Source: Nitrosopumilales archaeon
Lineage (GTDB): Archaea > Thermoproteota > Nitrososphaeria > Nitrososphaerales > Nitrososphaeraceae
NCBI GenBank assembly: GCA_009665115.1
Contig: WJXE01000122.1
Coordinates: 1-5,821 of the forward strand
Reading direction: 5' to 3'
Length of the DNA: 5,821 nt
Program-made: the position numbers and the translations under genes
Part shown: positions 1 through 5,123 of the stretch, one piece after another
Layout: each line of letters opens with the position of its first letter
Position numbering within the stretch: position 1 is the stretch's first letter
The notes under the pieces: model-generated
Database searches by the model: none
What the model was told of the DNA's origin: nothing
What the model saw: only the letters and a program-made list of their open reading frames with translations

Positions 1-342
1 GTTGTTGACATGCCAGGGTGGCTCACATGCAACGACATAGGAATATAGAATACTCATGGAACTAGCTGTCCGCGCCAACTAGCAGTGTAGGATTGAATGC
101 GGATGCTAATCACCTCAGCGTTACCAGTAACCTACAATGTGTCGTGCTCAGATCCACCGCGTTGCTTTCTCACCGAATGTTATCAAATAAAATATCGTGA
201 CGGAATTGCAATTGGTCAACCGGATGGATGAGTCGGAATGAACAACATCGGAGCAGTGGACACTACTATCGAAAATTGTGGAACATCAGGTCGGGCCGAC
301 TATACGGCACACTATATTCGACGCGGCGCTGTATCTATGTAT
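1..342. other. Gene-poor, GC-richer left edge; possible decayed coding stretch
   Basis: No intact gene is visible. On the plus strand, frame 1 stays open from an ATG at 97 to a TGA at 229-231 (44 residues, including the Cys-containing pieces NVSCSDPPRCF and TECYQIKYRDG). It then continues open from 232 to a TAG at 373-375 (pieces VDTTIENCGTSGR and ADYTAHYIRRG), overlapping the 3' end of the minus-strand gene at 343. The composition would suit a decayed secreted or surface protein, but open runs of this length are expected by chance. By eye the base composition is more GC-rich than the rest of the window. No tRNA T-loop, CRISPR repeat or clear promoter was seen. Confidence 0.2.
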
Positions 343-878
343 TTATCCCTTAATAGTATTCAAAACATATTTTAGTTCAGGATCATTAACTAGTTTGTTT
401 AGAAAACCCCTGACGATCTGTCTAGTAGTTCTATCTGCAGCTCCCTTTCCTCTATGTTGGGTGTTTACAACGTAATCATAAACAAATGGTCTTACGTACA
501 AGGAGCAAACATCTCCAATCCAACTAAATAATGTATCTGCAGTCTTATCCGCAATCATTTGTTCTCTTTTATCTTCAAACATCTGTCCAATTATTCGTAC
601 ATTATAAAGATACATCTTTTTCCCTGTTTTCTGCTCTATTCCTGATAGCAATATAGAGTCCCGCTGGTCGTGGATCAATCCAAAAGATACATTGAAAGGC
701 ATCTTGACATGTCCTGACTTTGGTGCATATTCAAACAATTCATCCATTAAAGTCCTCAACAAAATGTAAAAGCGTTCTACTTGTCTCTGCTTTTCATCAT
801 CCTTAACAGCATTCTTTCTAGTAAACAAGCCTGACTAGAACTATTAGTGTAAACTCTATTAAACGACTCTATTGCCAT
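343..878 (-). pseudogene. Frameshifted gene for a soluble protein of unknown function
   Basis: The main open frame runs from a TTG at 828 to a TAA at 343-345 (161 codons). A TAG at 835-837 lies only two codons before that TTG. In another frame an ATG at 876-878 opens a coherent N-terminus (MAIESFNRVYTNSSS) that reaches the same spot. A TATA-like box lies 26 bases upstream of the ATG. I therefore read one gene starting at 878, with a frameshift equal to one lost base near 829-837, and an original length of about 178 residues. The protein is charged and mostly helical by eye (for example DDEKQRQVERFY and DEKQ-rich surroundings; REQMIADKTADTL), with no membrane segment, signal peptide or recognised motif. 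I do not recognise the family. It could instead be a functional shorter protein from TTG 828 or ATG 747, or the shift could be a sequencing error. It lies downstream of two other broken minus-strand genes. Confidence 0.6.
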
Positions 879-900
879 GTTGTTGGCCAGGGACACTTTA

Positions 901-908
901 GTTTATGT
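901..908 (-). promoter_or_regulatory. TATA-like box for the 878 start
   Basis: Read on the minus strand this is ACATAAAC. Its centre lies about 26 bases before the ATG at 878, the spacing expected of an archaeal TATA box driving a leaderless transcript. It supports the ATG at 878 over the TTG at 828. Confidence 0.4.
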
Positions 909-938
909 GTTTCTTAACTTGTTAATTGCTGACTGAGT

Positions 939-1447
939 CTATGGGAATTCAGCTGATATCCTTGCGATGATGTCCCCGGATATTATTTCCTCAGCCAATC
1001 GTTTGTCTTGCAGATAATTTAATAGAAGATCACCAGTCGCCGGGTCTTGTAATAATGGCTCTAGATGTCTCAGGATATGGTAAATTTTTATTGTCCGACT
1101 TTTCTCCTACACTCAATCTGGTTCTTTTTTATCGATTAATTCTATACTAATAGCTGATATTCTCGTTGATCTATCCGTCCAATAAGCAGTGTTTCATTTT
1201 TATCAAACATTCTAGATAAATTATTAATAACCCGTATAAAACCACCTACCGTTCTTTTTATTTGATTACTGTCAGTAAATTGACTGGGAACAATCAAGTA
1301 GTATGAAAAAAAGCTTCGATGATCTGATGCTCTAAATTCACTTCTTATACAAACTGTATGAGATGTGAACTAACCGCGAGCCAAATCCAACATAAACCGG
1401 TAGAAGCACTGCTACTTGGTGGAATAAAATTTGGTACTGATACTCAA
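939..1447 (-). pseudogene. Heavily decayed gene, unknown family
   Basis: Long coding-like segments line up on the minus strand but are broken. From a TTG at 1447 the frame reads SISTKFYSTK, hits TAG at 1412-1414, continues, and hits TAG at 1370-1372. It is then open for about 75 codons (pieces HRSFFSYYLIVPSQFTDSNQ, GGFIRVINNLSRMFDKNETL, IGRIDQRE). A shift equal to one lost base near 1158-1163 gives ISAISIELIDKKEPD. TGA (1113-1115) and TAG (1107-1109) follow. The last 55 codons are open again (TIKIYHILRHLEPLLQ, DPATGDLLLNYLQDKRLAEE, IISGDIIARISAEFP) to a TAG at 939-941. The final segment is strongly amphipathic and helical. I do not recognise the family. A TATA-like CTAAATAA at about 1473-1480 fits the TTG at 1447. 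Multiple independent lesions point to real decay rather than a single read error. Confidence 0.5.
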
Positions 1448-1471
1448 TAACTTGAACGAATCGCACTAGGG

Positions 1472-1776
1472 TTATTTAGTTATTGTATTTGCTAGCGCCG
1501 TGAAGCGGTTTTTGGATATTCCTTGAAGCTTCGTCCAGTCTTTAATAATGACACGCTGATATTGCAGATCTACCGATCCGGCTAGGAACAATTCCGCTAC
1601 TACAGCTTCTAATTTTAAAACTTCTTTTATCGTCCCCCCACCACCCTCCGTAGCTCTACGTTCGATAAAATGTTCCTCTAGTATGCGCTTTTTTCAAAAA
1701 TCTGAATGAATTCTTTGTGGTCCGATGAAGCCGGCAGTAAAGGTTGAGAAAATGTTATAAAATCAATGCTGTAACA
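1472..1776 (-). pseudogene. N-terminally truncated, frameshifted gene, unknown family
   Basis: Minus-strand reading begins after TGA/TAA codons at 1777-1782 without a start codon (CYSIDFITFSQPLLPA, SSDHKEFIQIFEK). It changes frame in an A6 run (T6 on the plus strand at 1689-1694). It then stays open for about 70 codons (RILEEHFIERRATEGGGGTI, KEVLKLEAVVAELFLAGSV, DLQYQRVIIKDWTKLQGISK, NRFTALANTITK) to a TAA at 1472-1474. One extra A in the run would join the parts as EKKRILEE. The protein part is helical and charged, with a GGGG patch coded by a G-run; no known motif is seen. The 5' end abuts the divergent membrane-protein gene at 1787, whose TATA box lies inside this remnant, so the N-terminus was probably lost at this junction. 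Its stop lies 25 bases upstream of the next minus-strand remnant, suggesting a former operon. Confidence 0.55.
1755..1762 (+). promoter_or_regulatory. TATA box for the 1787 gene
   Basis: TTATAAAA, centred 28 bases before the ATG at 1787, with a purine-rich GAGAAA just upstream (about 1746-1751) that could act as the BRE (TFB contact). The spacing predicts transcription starting at or within a few bases of the ATG, so the mRNA would be leaderless. Confidence 0.55.
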
Positions 1777-1786
1777 TCATTATGCT

Positions 1787-2119
1787 ATGTGGTTGCCAAT
1801 TCTTTCGATATGGGGATGTATGCCAGAACTTGCTAAAGATTGTATCGATATGACAAATGCTTCAAGTACGTATTTGGGCATAGTCGGAGGGGCCGCGATA
1901 GGCGCAATAATAACTTGGTGGATATATAATAGGCAGAAGAAGACTTCACGTACGCAAGATTATATACTGCAACGAATCGAGAATGTCGAAGAGAAGAATA
2001 GAATGATTTTGACAGACTTGGAAGCTTTCGCGAACCATCACGATAAAATTTTAAACGAAATTTTTCTCCTAAATCAGAGCATACTCGCATTGGAGAAAAA
2101 GATCGAGAAGCAGAAATAA
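1787..2119 (+). CDS. Small single-pass membrane protein with coiled-coil tail
   Basis: The predicted protein has 110 residues. Residues 29-47 (LGIVGGAAIGAIITWWIY, small-residue rich with a GxxxG-like stretch) form one likely transmembrane helix, followed by positively charged NRQKK, which suggests the C-terminus is cytoplasmic. Residues about 57-110 are charged and heptad-like (ILQRIENVEEKNRMILTDLE then ILALEKKIEKQK) and probably form a coiled coil. The ATG at 1787 was chosen because a TATA box sits 28 bases upstream; no Shine-Dalgarno sequence is needed. ATGs at residues 12 and 22 are alternatives that would keep the helix. The family is not recognised. The architecture suits a small scaffold or a partner of a larger membrane complex, but that is inference. 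It is divergent from the broken gene at 1472-1776 and is followed by a U-rich terminator. Confidence 0.7.
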   Translation: MWLPILSIWGCMPELAKDCIDMTNASSTYLGIVGGAAIGAIITWWIYNRQKKTSRTQDYILQRIENVEEKNRMILTDLEAFANHHDKILNEIFLLNQSILALEKKIEKQK

Positions 2120-2170
2120 TACTATTCAAACCAACCCAGTTGAGCAAGCGTTGCATTGTTTTAGTCTAAT

Positions 2171-2189
2171 ATTTTCGTTTTAATTTTTT
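2171..2189 (+). terminator. U-rich archaeal-type terminator
   Basis: Three T runs in succession (TTTT, TTTT, TTTTTT) about 50 bases after the stop at 2119, with no strong hairpin. Archaeal RNA polymerase commonly terminates at such oligo-U stretches. It would end the transcript of the small membrane protein. Confidence 0.45.
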
Positions 2190-2229
2190 GAGTATCATTA
2201 TCTTTCTATGCCAAAATATAATGCTATAC

Positions 2230-2241
2230 AATATATTTTAT
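2230..2241 (+). promoter_or_regulatory. TATA box for the 2263 remnant
   Basis: The A/T-only element AATATATTTTAT is centred about 27-28 bases before the ATG at 2263, again the leaderless archaeal spacing. A dyad (2245-2266) sits between it and the start codon. Confidence 0.5.
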
Positions 2242-2244
2242 AGG

Positions 2245-2266
2245 GTATGATCATACGCACGTATGA
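2245..2266. promoter_or_regulatory. Operator-like dyad, three GTATGA half-sites over the start codon
   Basis: GTATGATCATAC (2245-2256) is a perfect 12-bp palindrome. It overlaps a second inverted repeat, TCATACG-CA-CGTATGA (2251-2266), with perfect 7-base arms. Read together these are three half-sites GTATGA, forward, reverse and forward, from just after the TATA box to the predicted start of transcription and translation at 2263. A protein bound here would block the initiation complex, so a repressor operator is the natural reading. Confidence 0.45.
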
Positions 2267-2480
2267 GTAGTACCAAAGAAAGAAGTTTCATAATGCAGAC
2301 GACAACAACAACAGCTGGAGAAAACCAACTATAATTATGATCAACAAATTCACCAACAAATGAGGACGAGATAAATGCCACAAAATTAGATTTAGCAACT
2401 GCCGGGCTTTACAAAACATCAATAAACAATTAGTAGAACAAGTCCCAAAAGAAAACTCTAGAACTATTTTAGACCAGTAG
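2263..2480 (+). pseudogene. Decayed short gene, unknown function
   Basis: The ATG at 2263 has a well-placed TATA box. The frame reads MSSTKERSFIMQTTTTTAGE and stops at TAA 2332-2334 after 23 codons, with TGA at 2338-2340. It then reads on as STNSPTNEDEINATKLDLAT. A shift equal to one lost base at about 2404-2406 leads into ALQNINKQLVEQVPKENSRT, ending ILDQ at TAG 2478-2480. If whole it would be about 72 residues: a Thr/Ser-rich start and a helical, charged C-terminus. The family is not recognised. The alternative is a genuine 23-residue leaderless peptide under the dyad at 2245-2266, with the rest non-coding. Each open piece is short, so the joined reading is only moderately supported; the promoter is firmer than the protein. 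Confidence 0.4.
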
Positions 2481-2498
2481 TAATGCCGTCTTTCCTTT

Positions 2499-2540
2499 GC
2501 TTCTACGTGTTAAATAGTTGCTTCTACGTGTTAAATAGTT
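2499..2540. repeat. Perfect 21-bp tandem duplication, two copies
   Basis: Copy 1 is 2499-2519 and copy 2 is 2520-2540, with no mismatch. Each copy begins GCTTCTACG and ends TTAAATAGTT, so each carries a TATA-like TTAAATAG. Only the second copy (2531-2538) is at the right distance from the TTG at 2561. The perfect identity suggests a recent duplication or active maintenance. Confidence 0.9.
2531..2538 (+). promoter_or_regulatory. TATA-like box for the 2561 gene
   Basis: TTAAATAG is centred about 26 bases before the TTG at 2561. The first repeat copy carries the same element at 2510-2517, which would place a start about 21 bases further upstream, near 2540. Confidence 0.45.
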
Positions 2541-2560
2541 GTCCGTACAAACTTTAAGGA

Positions 2561-3241
2561 TTGCTATTCGCGCGCAAAATCCTTGGGCTAGCTGGCATTG
2601 CGGCTATTGCGTCTATGTTGTTAATACTAGTAACAGAAGAGGGGGTACACTTGGCAGAATATGTGACATCTGTTGCTACAGGTCTCACCTTAGCGATATT
2701 AGGTGTAGCATATTGGACGTTCAAGCCAGAGATTGATAAGGCAATTAGGGAACGCAAACAACAGATCCCGGCTGGCACGAGTGAAAATAGATCACTCTTA
2801 TTAGAAAAGACTAAATCCCCCGAACCCGAATTTGGAGGATTCTTCAAGAAAGGAATCCAGTATAGTACAGGAATTCAAACTGGTTATTACATTCGAGTCA
2901 AGAATTCATGTAAAGAAACAAAACTTGACGATGTCCATGGCGACATTAATGGAAAGGGTATAGGACATATTCACTTGATCTGGAATGAAGACAACAATCC
3001 TCGATACCTACCCATCGATGAAAGTGCAGATTTGATGCTATTCAGAATTCCAGAATTAGATGTAATAGTATTCATTAAACATGATCCAACATCTCCAAAT
3101 ACGCTGAATTATAGTGATATTCCAAGACCCTACGATGAAAATAAAACACTTTATATTAAAATTTGGTCAGGGCCCACAAAATTGAGTTTAACTAAAACAA
3201 TCAAACAAATCAGACAAGAGGCAGAGGACATGGATGAATAA
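2561..3241 (+). CDS. Two-helix membrane protein with C-terminal beta-rich domain
   Basis: 226 residues, with two membrane segments at about 7-25 (ILGLAGIAAIASMLLILVT) and 34-54 (YVTSVATGLTLAILGVAYW). A charged linker follows (about 57-100, EIDKAIRERKQQIP), then a soluble domain of about 110 residues. That domain opens with YYIRVKNSC (109-117) and contains HIHLIWNED (136-144), IDESADLMLFRI (152-163), DVIVFI (167-172) and KTLYIKIWSG (195-204). Alternating strands suggest a beta-sandwich, similar in style to uncharacterised archaeal membrane proteins with a YYxRVKN entry motif; I cannot name the family. A short helix ends the protein (TIKQIRQEAEDMDE). TTG 2561 is chosen because it keeps the first helix and has a TATA-like box 26 bases upstream; TAA at 2555-2557 closes the frame two codons before it. 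AAGGA at 2556-2560 abuts the TTG, too close to be a ribosome site. The alternative start is ATG 2615, which would cut into helix 1. Confidence 0.8.
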   Translation: MLFARKILGLAGIAAIASMLLILVTEEGVHLAEYVTSVATGLTLAILGVAYWTFKPEIDKAIRERKQQIPAGTSENRSLLLEKTKSPEPEFGGFFKKGIQYSTGIQTGYYIRVKNSCKETKLDDVHGDINGKGIGHIHLIWNEDNNPRYLPIDESADLMLFRIPELDVIVFIKHDPTSPNTLNYSDIPRPYDENKTLYIKIWSGPTKLSLTKTIKQIRQEAEDMDE

Positions 3242-3548
3242 TAATCTTAGGGTCAGGTTCAGAACTGAAAAGACAGTCTAGAGGACTTGGCCATCGCTTC
3301 TCTTCGATCCTGTATTAAGCGTATCAATAAATTAAGCTATCGAGGCAAGTCACAAACAGACGAAACGATACGAACTGGTAAAGAAATATGGACGCGACAC
3401 AGGAGGATATCAAGGCGGAGAGCACGGTCATTAGGCTATTCGGTACAAATACATCGTGTGTAGTAAAATCTACTGAAATGTCTTTTGGTAGATCAAACTG
3501 TGAACTGGCGCGGTCAAACAAAGCAGACCTAAGGGTTTACTGAATCCT
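3242..3548. other. Intergenic stretch with short ambiguous open frames
   Basis: No gene can be assigned. Three overlapping readings compete. The first is plus strand ATG 3388 to TGA 3541-3543, 51 residues (pieces MDATQEDIKAESTVIRLFG, NCELARSNKADLRVY). The second is plus strand 3336-3431, open without a start (RYELVKKYGRDTGGYQGGE). The third is minus strand 3521-3324, 65 residues (SSQFDLPKDISVDFTTHDVF). None has a TATA box at leaderless spacing or a recognisable motif, and they exclude each other. Decayed coding DNA is plausible; the original strand cannot be decided by eye. Confidence 0.3.
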
Positions 3549-3680
3549 ATGAGCATTGCTGGAGGGTTAGACAATCCATTGGTAGAAGTTGAGTACAAGG
3601 GGAGACGAAGTAACTTTATTCTTACTACTCAAGGTGAAGGTACATTGAAAATATTCGGAGAATGGCCACATACCCTATAA
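3549..3680 (+). CDS. Possible small or truncated protein, 43 residues
   Basis: The frame runs from ATG 3549 to TAA 3678-3680 and is open upstream back to a TGA at 3501. The pieces MSIAGGLDNPLVEVEYKGRR and SNFILTTQGEGTLKIFGEWP have alternating hydrophobic residues and Gly turns, as in a small beta-sheet or an edge of a larger beta domain. I see no TATA box 26 bases upstream and no ribosome site, so it may be a surviving C-terminal fragment rather than a live gene. Family not recognised. Confidence 0.35.
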   Translation: MSIAGGLDNPLVEVEYKGRRSNFILTTQGEGTLKIFGEWPHTL

Positions 3681-3722
3681 CGCCATGGGTAACCGGGTTC
3701 GGAGGATGTGAAAATCTTTAAG

Positions 3723-3729
3723 AAAAAAA
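3723..3729 (-). terminator. Oligo-T terminator of the dodecin gene
   Basis: Seven Ts on the minus strand within CGGTTTTTTTCTT, about 43 bases after the stop at 3772. No stable hairpin precedes it; oligo-U alone is a usual archaeal termination signal. Confidence 0.45.
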
Positions 3730-3771
3730 CCGTTAGATATGTACAAACTATTAGAAATATACCGCAGGCGA

Positions 3772-3981
3772 CTATCTTTCTATACCAAAGGATAACTTAA
3801 TACCGACCCTGTACTGTCGTATTTTTCCTGTTTTGCTATCTATTTTCGCAGTTATATCTTTAACTTCTATTCCATGGATTCCTCGAATTGACTTGGTTGC
3901 CTCTTTAACTGCAGTCTGTGCTGCATCTTCCCACCCTTTCTCAGAACTACCAACAAGCTCTACTATTTTGGCTACTGACAT
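3772..3981 (-). CDS. Dodecin-like protein lacking usual flavin-contact residues
   Basis: 69 residues, the normal dodecin length, with the family layout: strand (VAKIVELVG, 3-11), helix with the SxKxWEDA signature (GSSEKGWEDAAQTAVKEATK, 11-30), then two strands (GIEVKDITAKI, 37-47; IRQYRVGIKLSFGI, 54-67). Dodecins form hollow cytoplasmic dodecamers that bind flavins or, in some members, coenzyme A. Aligning by eye to Halobacterium dodecin, the flavin-stacking Trp (W36 there) falls on Gly37 (IHGIEV), and Gln55 there falls on Arg58 (QYRVG). The only Trp is the structural W17. Flavin binding is therefore uncertain; a relative with another ligand is possible. The ATG at 3981 is supported by a TATA box 26 bases upstream. 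It lies downstream of Hsp20 on the same strand but 338 bases away with its own promoter. Confidence 0.88.
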   Translation of the reverse strand: MSVAKIVELVGSSEKGWEDAAQTAVKEATKSIRGIHGIEVKDITAKIDSKTGKIRQYRVGIKLSFGIER

Positions 3982-4001
3982 GCTTCTAAATATGAGTTAC
4001 C

Positions 4002-4010
4002 TCTTATAAT
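4002..4010 (-). promoter_or_regulatory. TATA box for the dodecin gene
   Basis: On the minus strand this is ATTATAAGA within GTTATTATAAGA, centred about 26 bases before the ATG at 3981. The spacing predicts a leaderless mRNA. GAGGT lies between the box and the ATG but is too far from the start to act as a ribosome site. Confidence 0.55.
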
Positions 4011-4259
4011 AACATAGATATTCAGATCTCTCGTAGGTAACAATATGATACATATGCGGCTGTCGTGCACAGACACAAATCACAAAAATCAACTTTGCAG
4101 AGTCGTTCGCTCAAACTGAGGTCGACGAAGATGCTTTTTCAGCGTACCAATTTCTTATGATCCCGTCATGCCGGGAATCTTAAAAGGAATTCTATAGTCC
4201 TAAGTAACAGTTAAGTCGTGATCTGCGGTGATATCACTGATTAAGTGAAGAATTTTCTG

Positions 4260-4286
4260 CTGGCGAAGGCAATACCTTTTCACCAG
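4260..4286. other. Imperfect hairpin downstream of Hsp20
   Basis: Arms CTGG/CCAG and AAGG/CCTT close a CAATA loop, with a mismatch and a two-base bulge between the two helices. It lies 34-60 bases past the Hsp20 stop, beyond the T-rich stretch, and could stabilise the mRNA 3' end. Confidence 0.25.
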
Positions 4287-4298
4287 GCGATAGTGAAG

Positions 4299-4319
4299 AA
4301 TAAATAAATAAATAATTAG
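4299..4319 (-). terminator. T-rich ATTT-repeat 3' end of Hsp20
   Basis: Directly after the stop codon the minus strand reads TAATTATTTATTTATTTATT, four near-perfect ATTT units. It is both a simple tetranucleotide repeat and a plausible U-rich termination zone. The runs are only three Ts long, so termination may be inefficient. Confidence 0.35.
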
Positions 4320-4934
4320 CTATTCTACCTTTATCGTTTTTCCTTTCGCCTGCTCCTTTTTCTTGAATGTTATTTCTAGTATTCCATTATTGTAAGCAGA
4401 TCTGGCTGTTTCGATATCTGTTTCTGGTGGTATTTCAATAGTGCGATGGTATTTTCTTTGAGGATCTTCGCTCTTGACTTCTAAAGTGCCATCATGAACA
4501 TTTATTCTAATATTGTCCTTGGGTATTCCGGGCATTTCTACTACAACTTTAACTTCCTTGTCAGTTGTAGTTACATCCACCAGAGGTTCTATCTCACCAC
4601 TAATCTCGGGTCTACTGATACCACCAAATCCTCTTGATGATTTTACATTTCCAAATTCTCTTACTTTTGGTTTACCATCAGGTCCAATGGTCATCGAATA
4701 TCCATAGACTATTGGTCCTACCTCTCTTACCTTTCCACCTTGTGGTGTATCATATTCTCTTACCAAATCTTTGGGTATTCTTTTTTCTATATCTTCAAAC
4801 TCTCTTTCCATCTGTCGCCTCATTTGATCAAATCCTCTGAACATATCGTCAAAGAATCCTCCTCCCAGACCCTTTCTTGCTCCCCCAAAGAATCTGCTAT
4901 ACCAATCATAAGGTTCGATATCATCTGAACTCAA
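4320..4934 (-). CDS. Hsp20 / alpha-crystallin small heat-shock protein
   Basis: 204 residues: an ATP-independent cytoplasmic holdase that forms oligomers and binds unfolding proteins. The N-terminal region (1-114) has the archaeal long form: YDWYSRFFGGARKGLGGGFF (9-28), a charged helix RRQMEREFEDIEKRIPKDL (39-57), and the conserved GYSMTIGPDGKPKVREFGN (78-96). The alpha-crystallin domain covers about 115-192, from EPLVDVTTTDKEVKVVVEMPG (split at 116-136 by strands) to the hallmark A-x4-N-G-I-L (ARSAYNNGILEITF, 177-190). The C-terminal IKV (201-203) is the I-x-I/V motif that docks into a neighbouring subunit. The start is TTG 4934, since no ATG lies near and a TATA box sits about 29 bases upstream. 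GGTGA about 10 bases before the TTG is a weak alternative signal. The ORF is intact, with its own promoter and a T-rich 3' end. Confidence 0.95.
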   Translation of the reverse strand: MSSDDIEPYDWYSRFFGGARKGLGGGFFDDMFRGFDQMRRQMEREFEDIEKRIPKDLVREYDTPQGGKVREVGPIVYGYSMTIGPDGKPKVREFGNVKSSRGFGGISRPEISGEIEPLVDVTTTDKEVKVVVEMPGIPKDNIRINVHDGTLEVKSEDPQRKYHRTIEIPPETDIETARSAYNNGILEITFKKKEQAKGKTIKVE

Positions 4935-4947
4935 TTACAATTATTCA

Positions 4948-4968
4948 CCTATAGGAAGTATAGTATAC
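4948..4968 (-). promoter_or_regulatory. Hsp20 promoter: TATA region with two palindromes
   Basis: On the minus strand GTATACTATA (4959-4968) is centred about 29 bases before the TTG at 4934, so transcription should begin near 4937. The TATA region is itself an odd-centred palindrome (GTATA-G-TATAC, 4958-4968). An 8-bp perfect palindrome CCTATAGG (4948-4955) lies between it and the start, where a heat-shock repressor could sit. A longer dyad, GCTT-CTC-GTTATATAAC-AAGC (4999-5019), lies further upstream. Confidence 0.45.
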
Positions 4969-5092
4969 CTGCTACTTAAGATTTTAGATATGCGCCTTGC
5001 TTCTCGTTATATAACAAGCATCATATTTAATCGGTTATGAAAGGTGACCTAGTCTGATATTGGTTACTTACCTACTAAGATAATACTACTTA

Positions 5093-5100
5093 TTTTAAAT
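5093..5100 (+). promoter_or_regulatory. TATA box for the 5124 remnant
   Basis: TTTTAAAT, centred about 27 bases before the ATG at 5124. It points away from Hsp20, so the 4935-5123 region is a divergent promoter region. Between 4969 and 5092 I see only the dyad at 4999-5019. Confidence 0.5.
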
Positions 5101-5123
5101 AATCCTGTTCACTAATATTGCCT

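Larger units (their letters stand above)
3982..4319. other. Intergenic region between Hsp20 and dodecin genes
   Basis: Contains the dodecin promoter (4002-4010), a plus-strand open stretch 4049-4183 without a start codon (pieces QTQITKINFAESFAQTEVDE, DAFSAYQFLMIPSCRES, bounded by TGA 4046-4048 and TAA 4181-4183), a perfect palindrome GTGATATCAC (4228-4237), a 10-base direct repeat AGTGAAGAAT (4244-4253 and 4292-4301) and an imperfect hairpin at 4260-4286. The open stretch reads like coding sequence but 45 open codons can occur by chance, so I do not call a gene. Confidence 0.35.

Noticed and set aside
278..475. Plus-strand 65-residue open frame starting MEHQVGPTIRHT
   Set aside because: It lies mostly antisense to the 3' end of the better-supported minus-strand gene and has no promoter at leaderless spacing.
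1370..1414. In-frame TAG codons that might encode pyrrolysine
   Set aside because: The same frame also carries a TGA and a frameshift, so decay explains it better, and this lineage is not known for pyrrolysine.
1833..2156. Minus-strand 107-residue open frame
   Set aside because: It is antisense to the small membrane protein, whose promoter, helix and coiled coil are convincing; this frame is Ser/Leu/Arg-rich as expected for a shadow.
2539..2736. Plus-strand 65-residue open frame starting MSVQTLRIAI
   Set aside because: It overlaps the 226-residue membrane protein in another frame and gives a Cys/Trp-rich, unlikely protein.
2554..2847. Minus-strand 97-residue open frame
   Set aside because: It is antisense to the membrane segments of the 226-residue gene.
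3324..3521. Minus-strand 65-residue frame with a cupredoxin-like SVDFTTHDVF stretch
   Set aside because: The resemblance to the copper-site region of cytochrome oxidase subunit II is weak; copper-ligand residues are not in place, and plus-strand readings compete over the same bases.
3690..3712. GGGTTCGGAGG resembling a tRNA T-arm
   Set aside because: No paired T-stem, anticodon arm or acceptor stem can be built around it.
4513..4928. Three plus-strand open frames (4513-4707, 4634-4840, 4740-4928)
   Set aside because: All are antisense shadows inside the well-supported Hsp20 gene.
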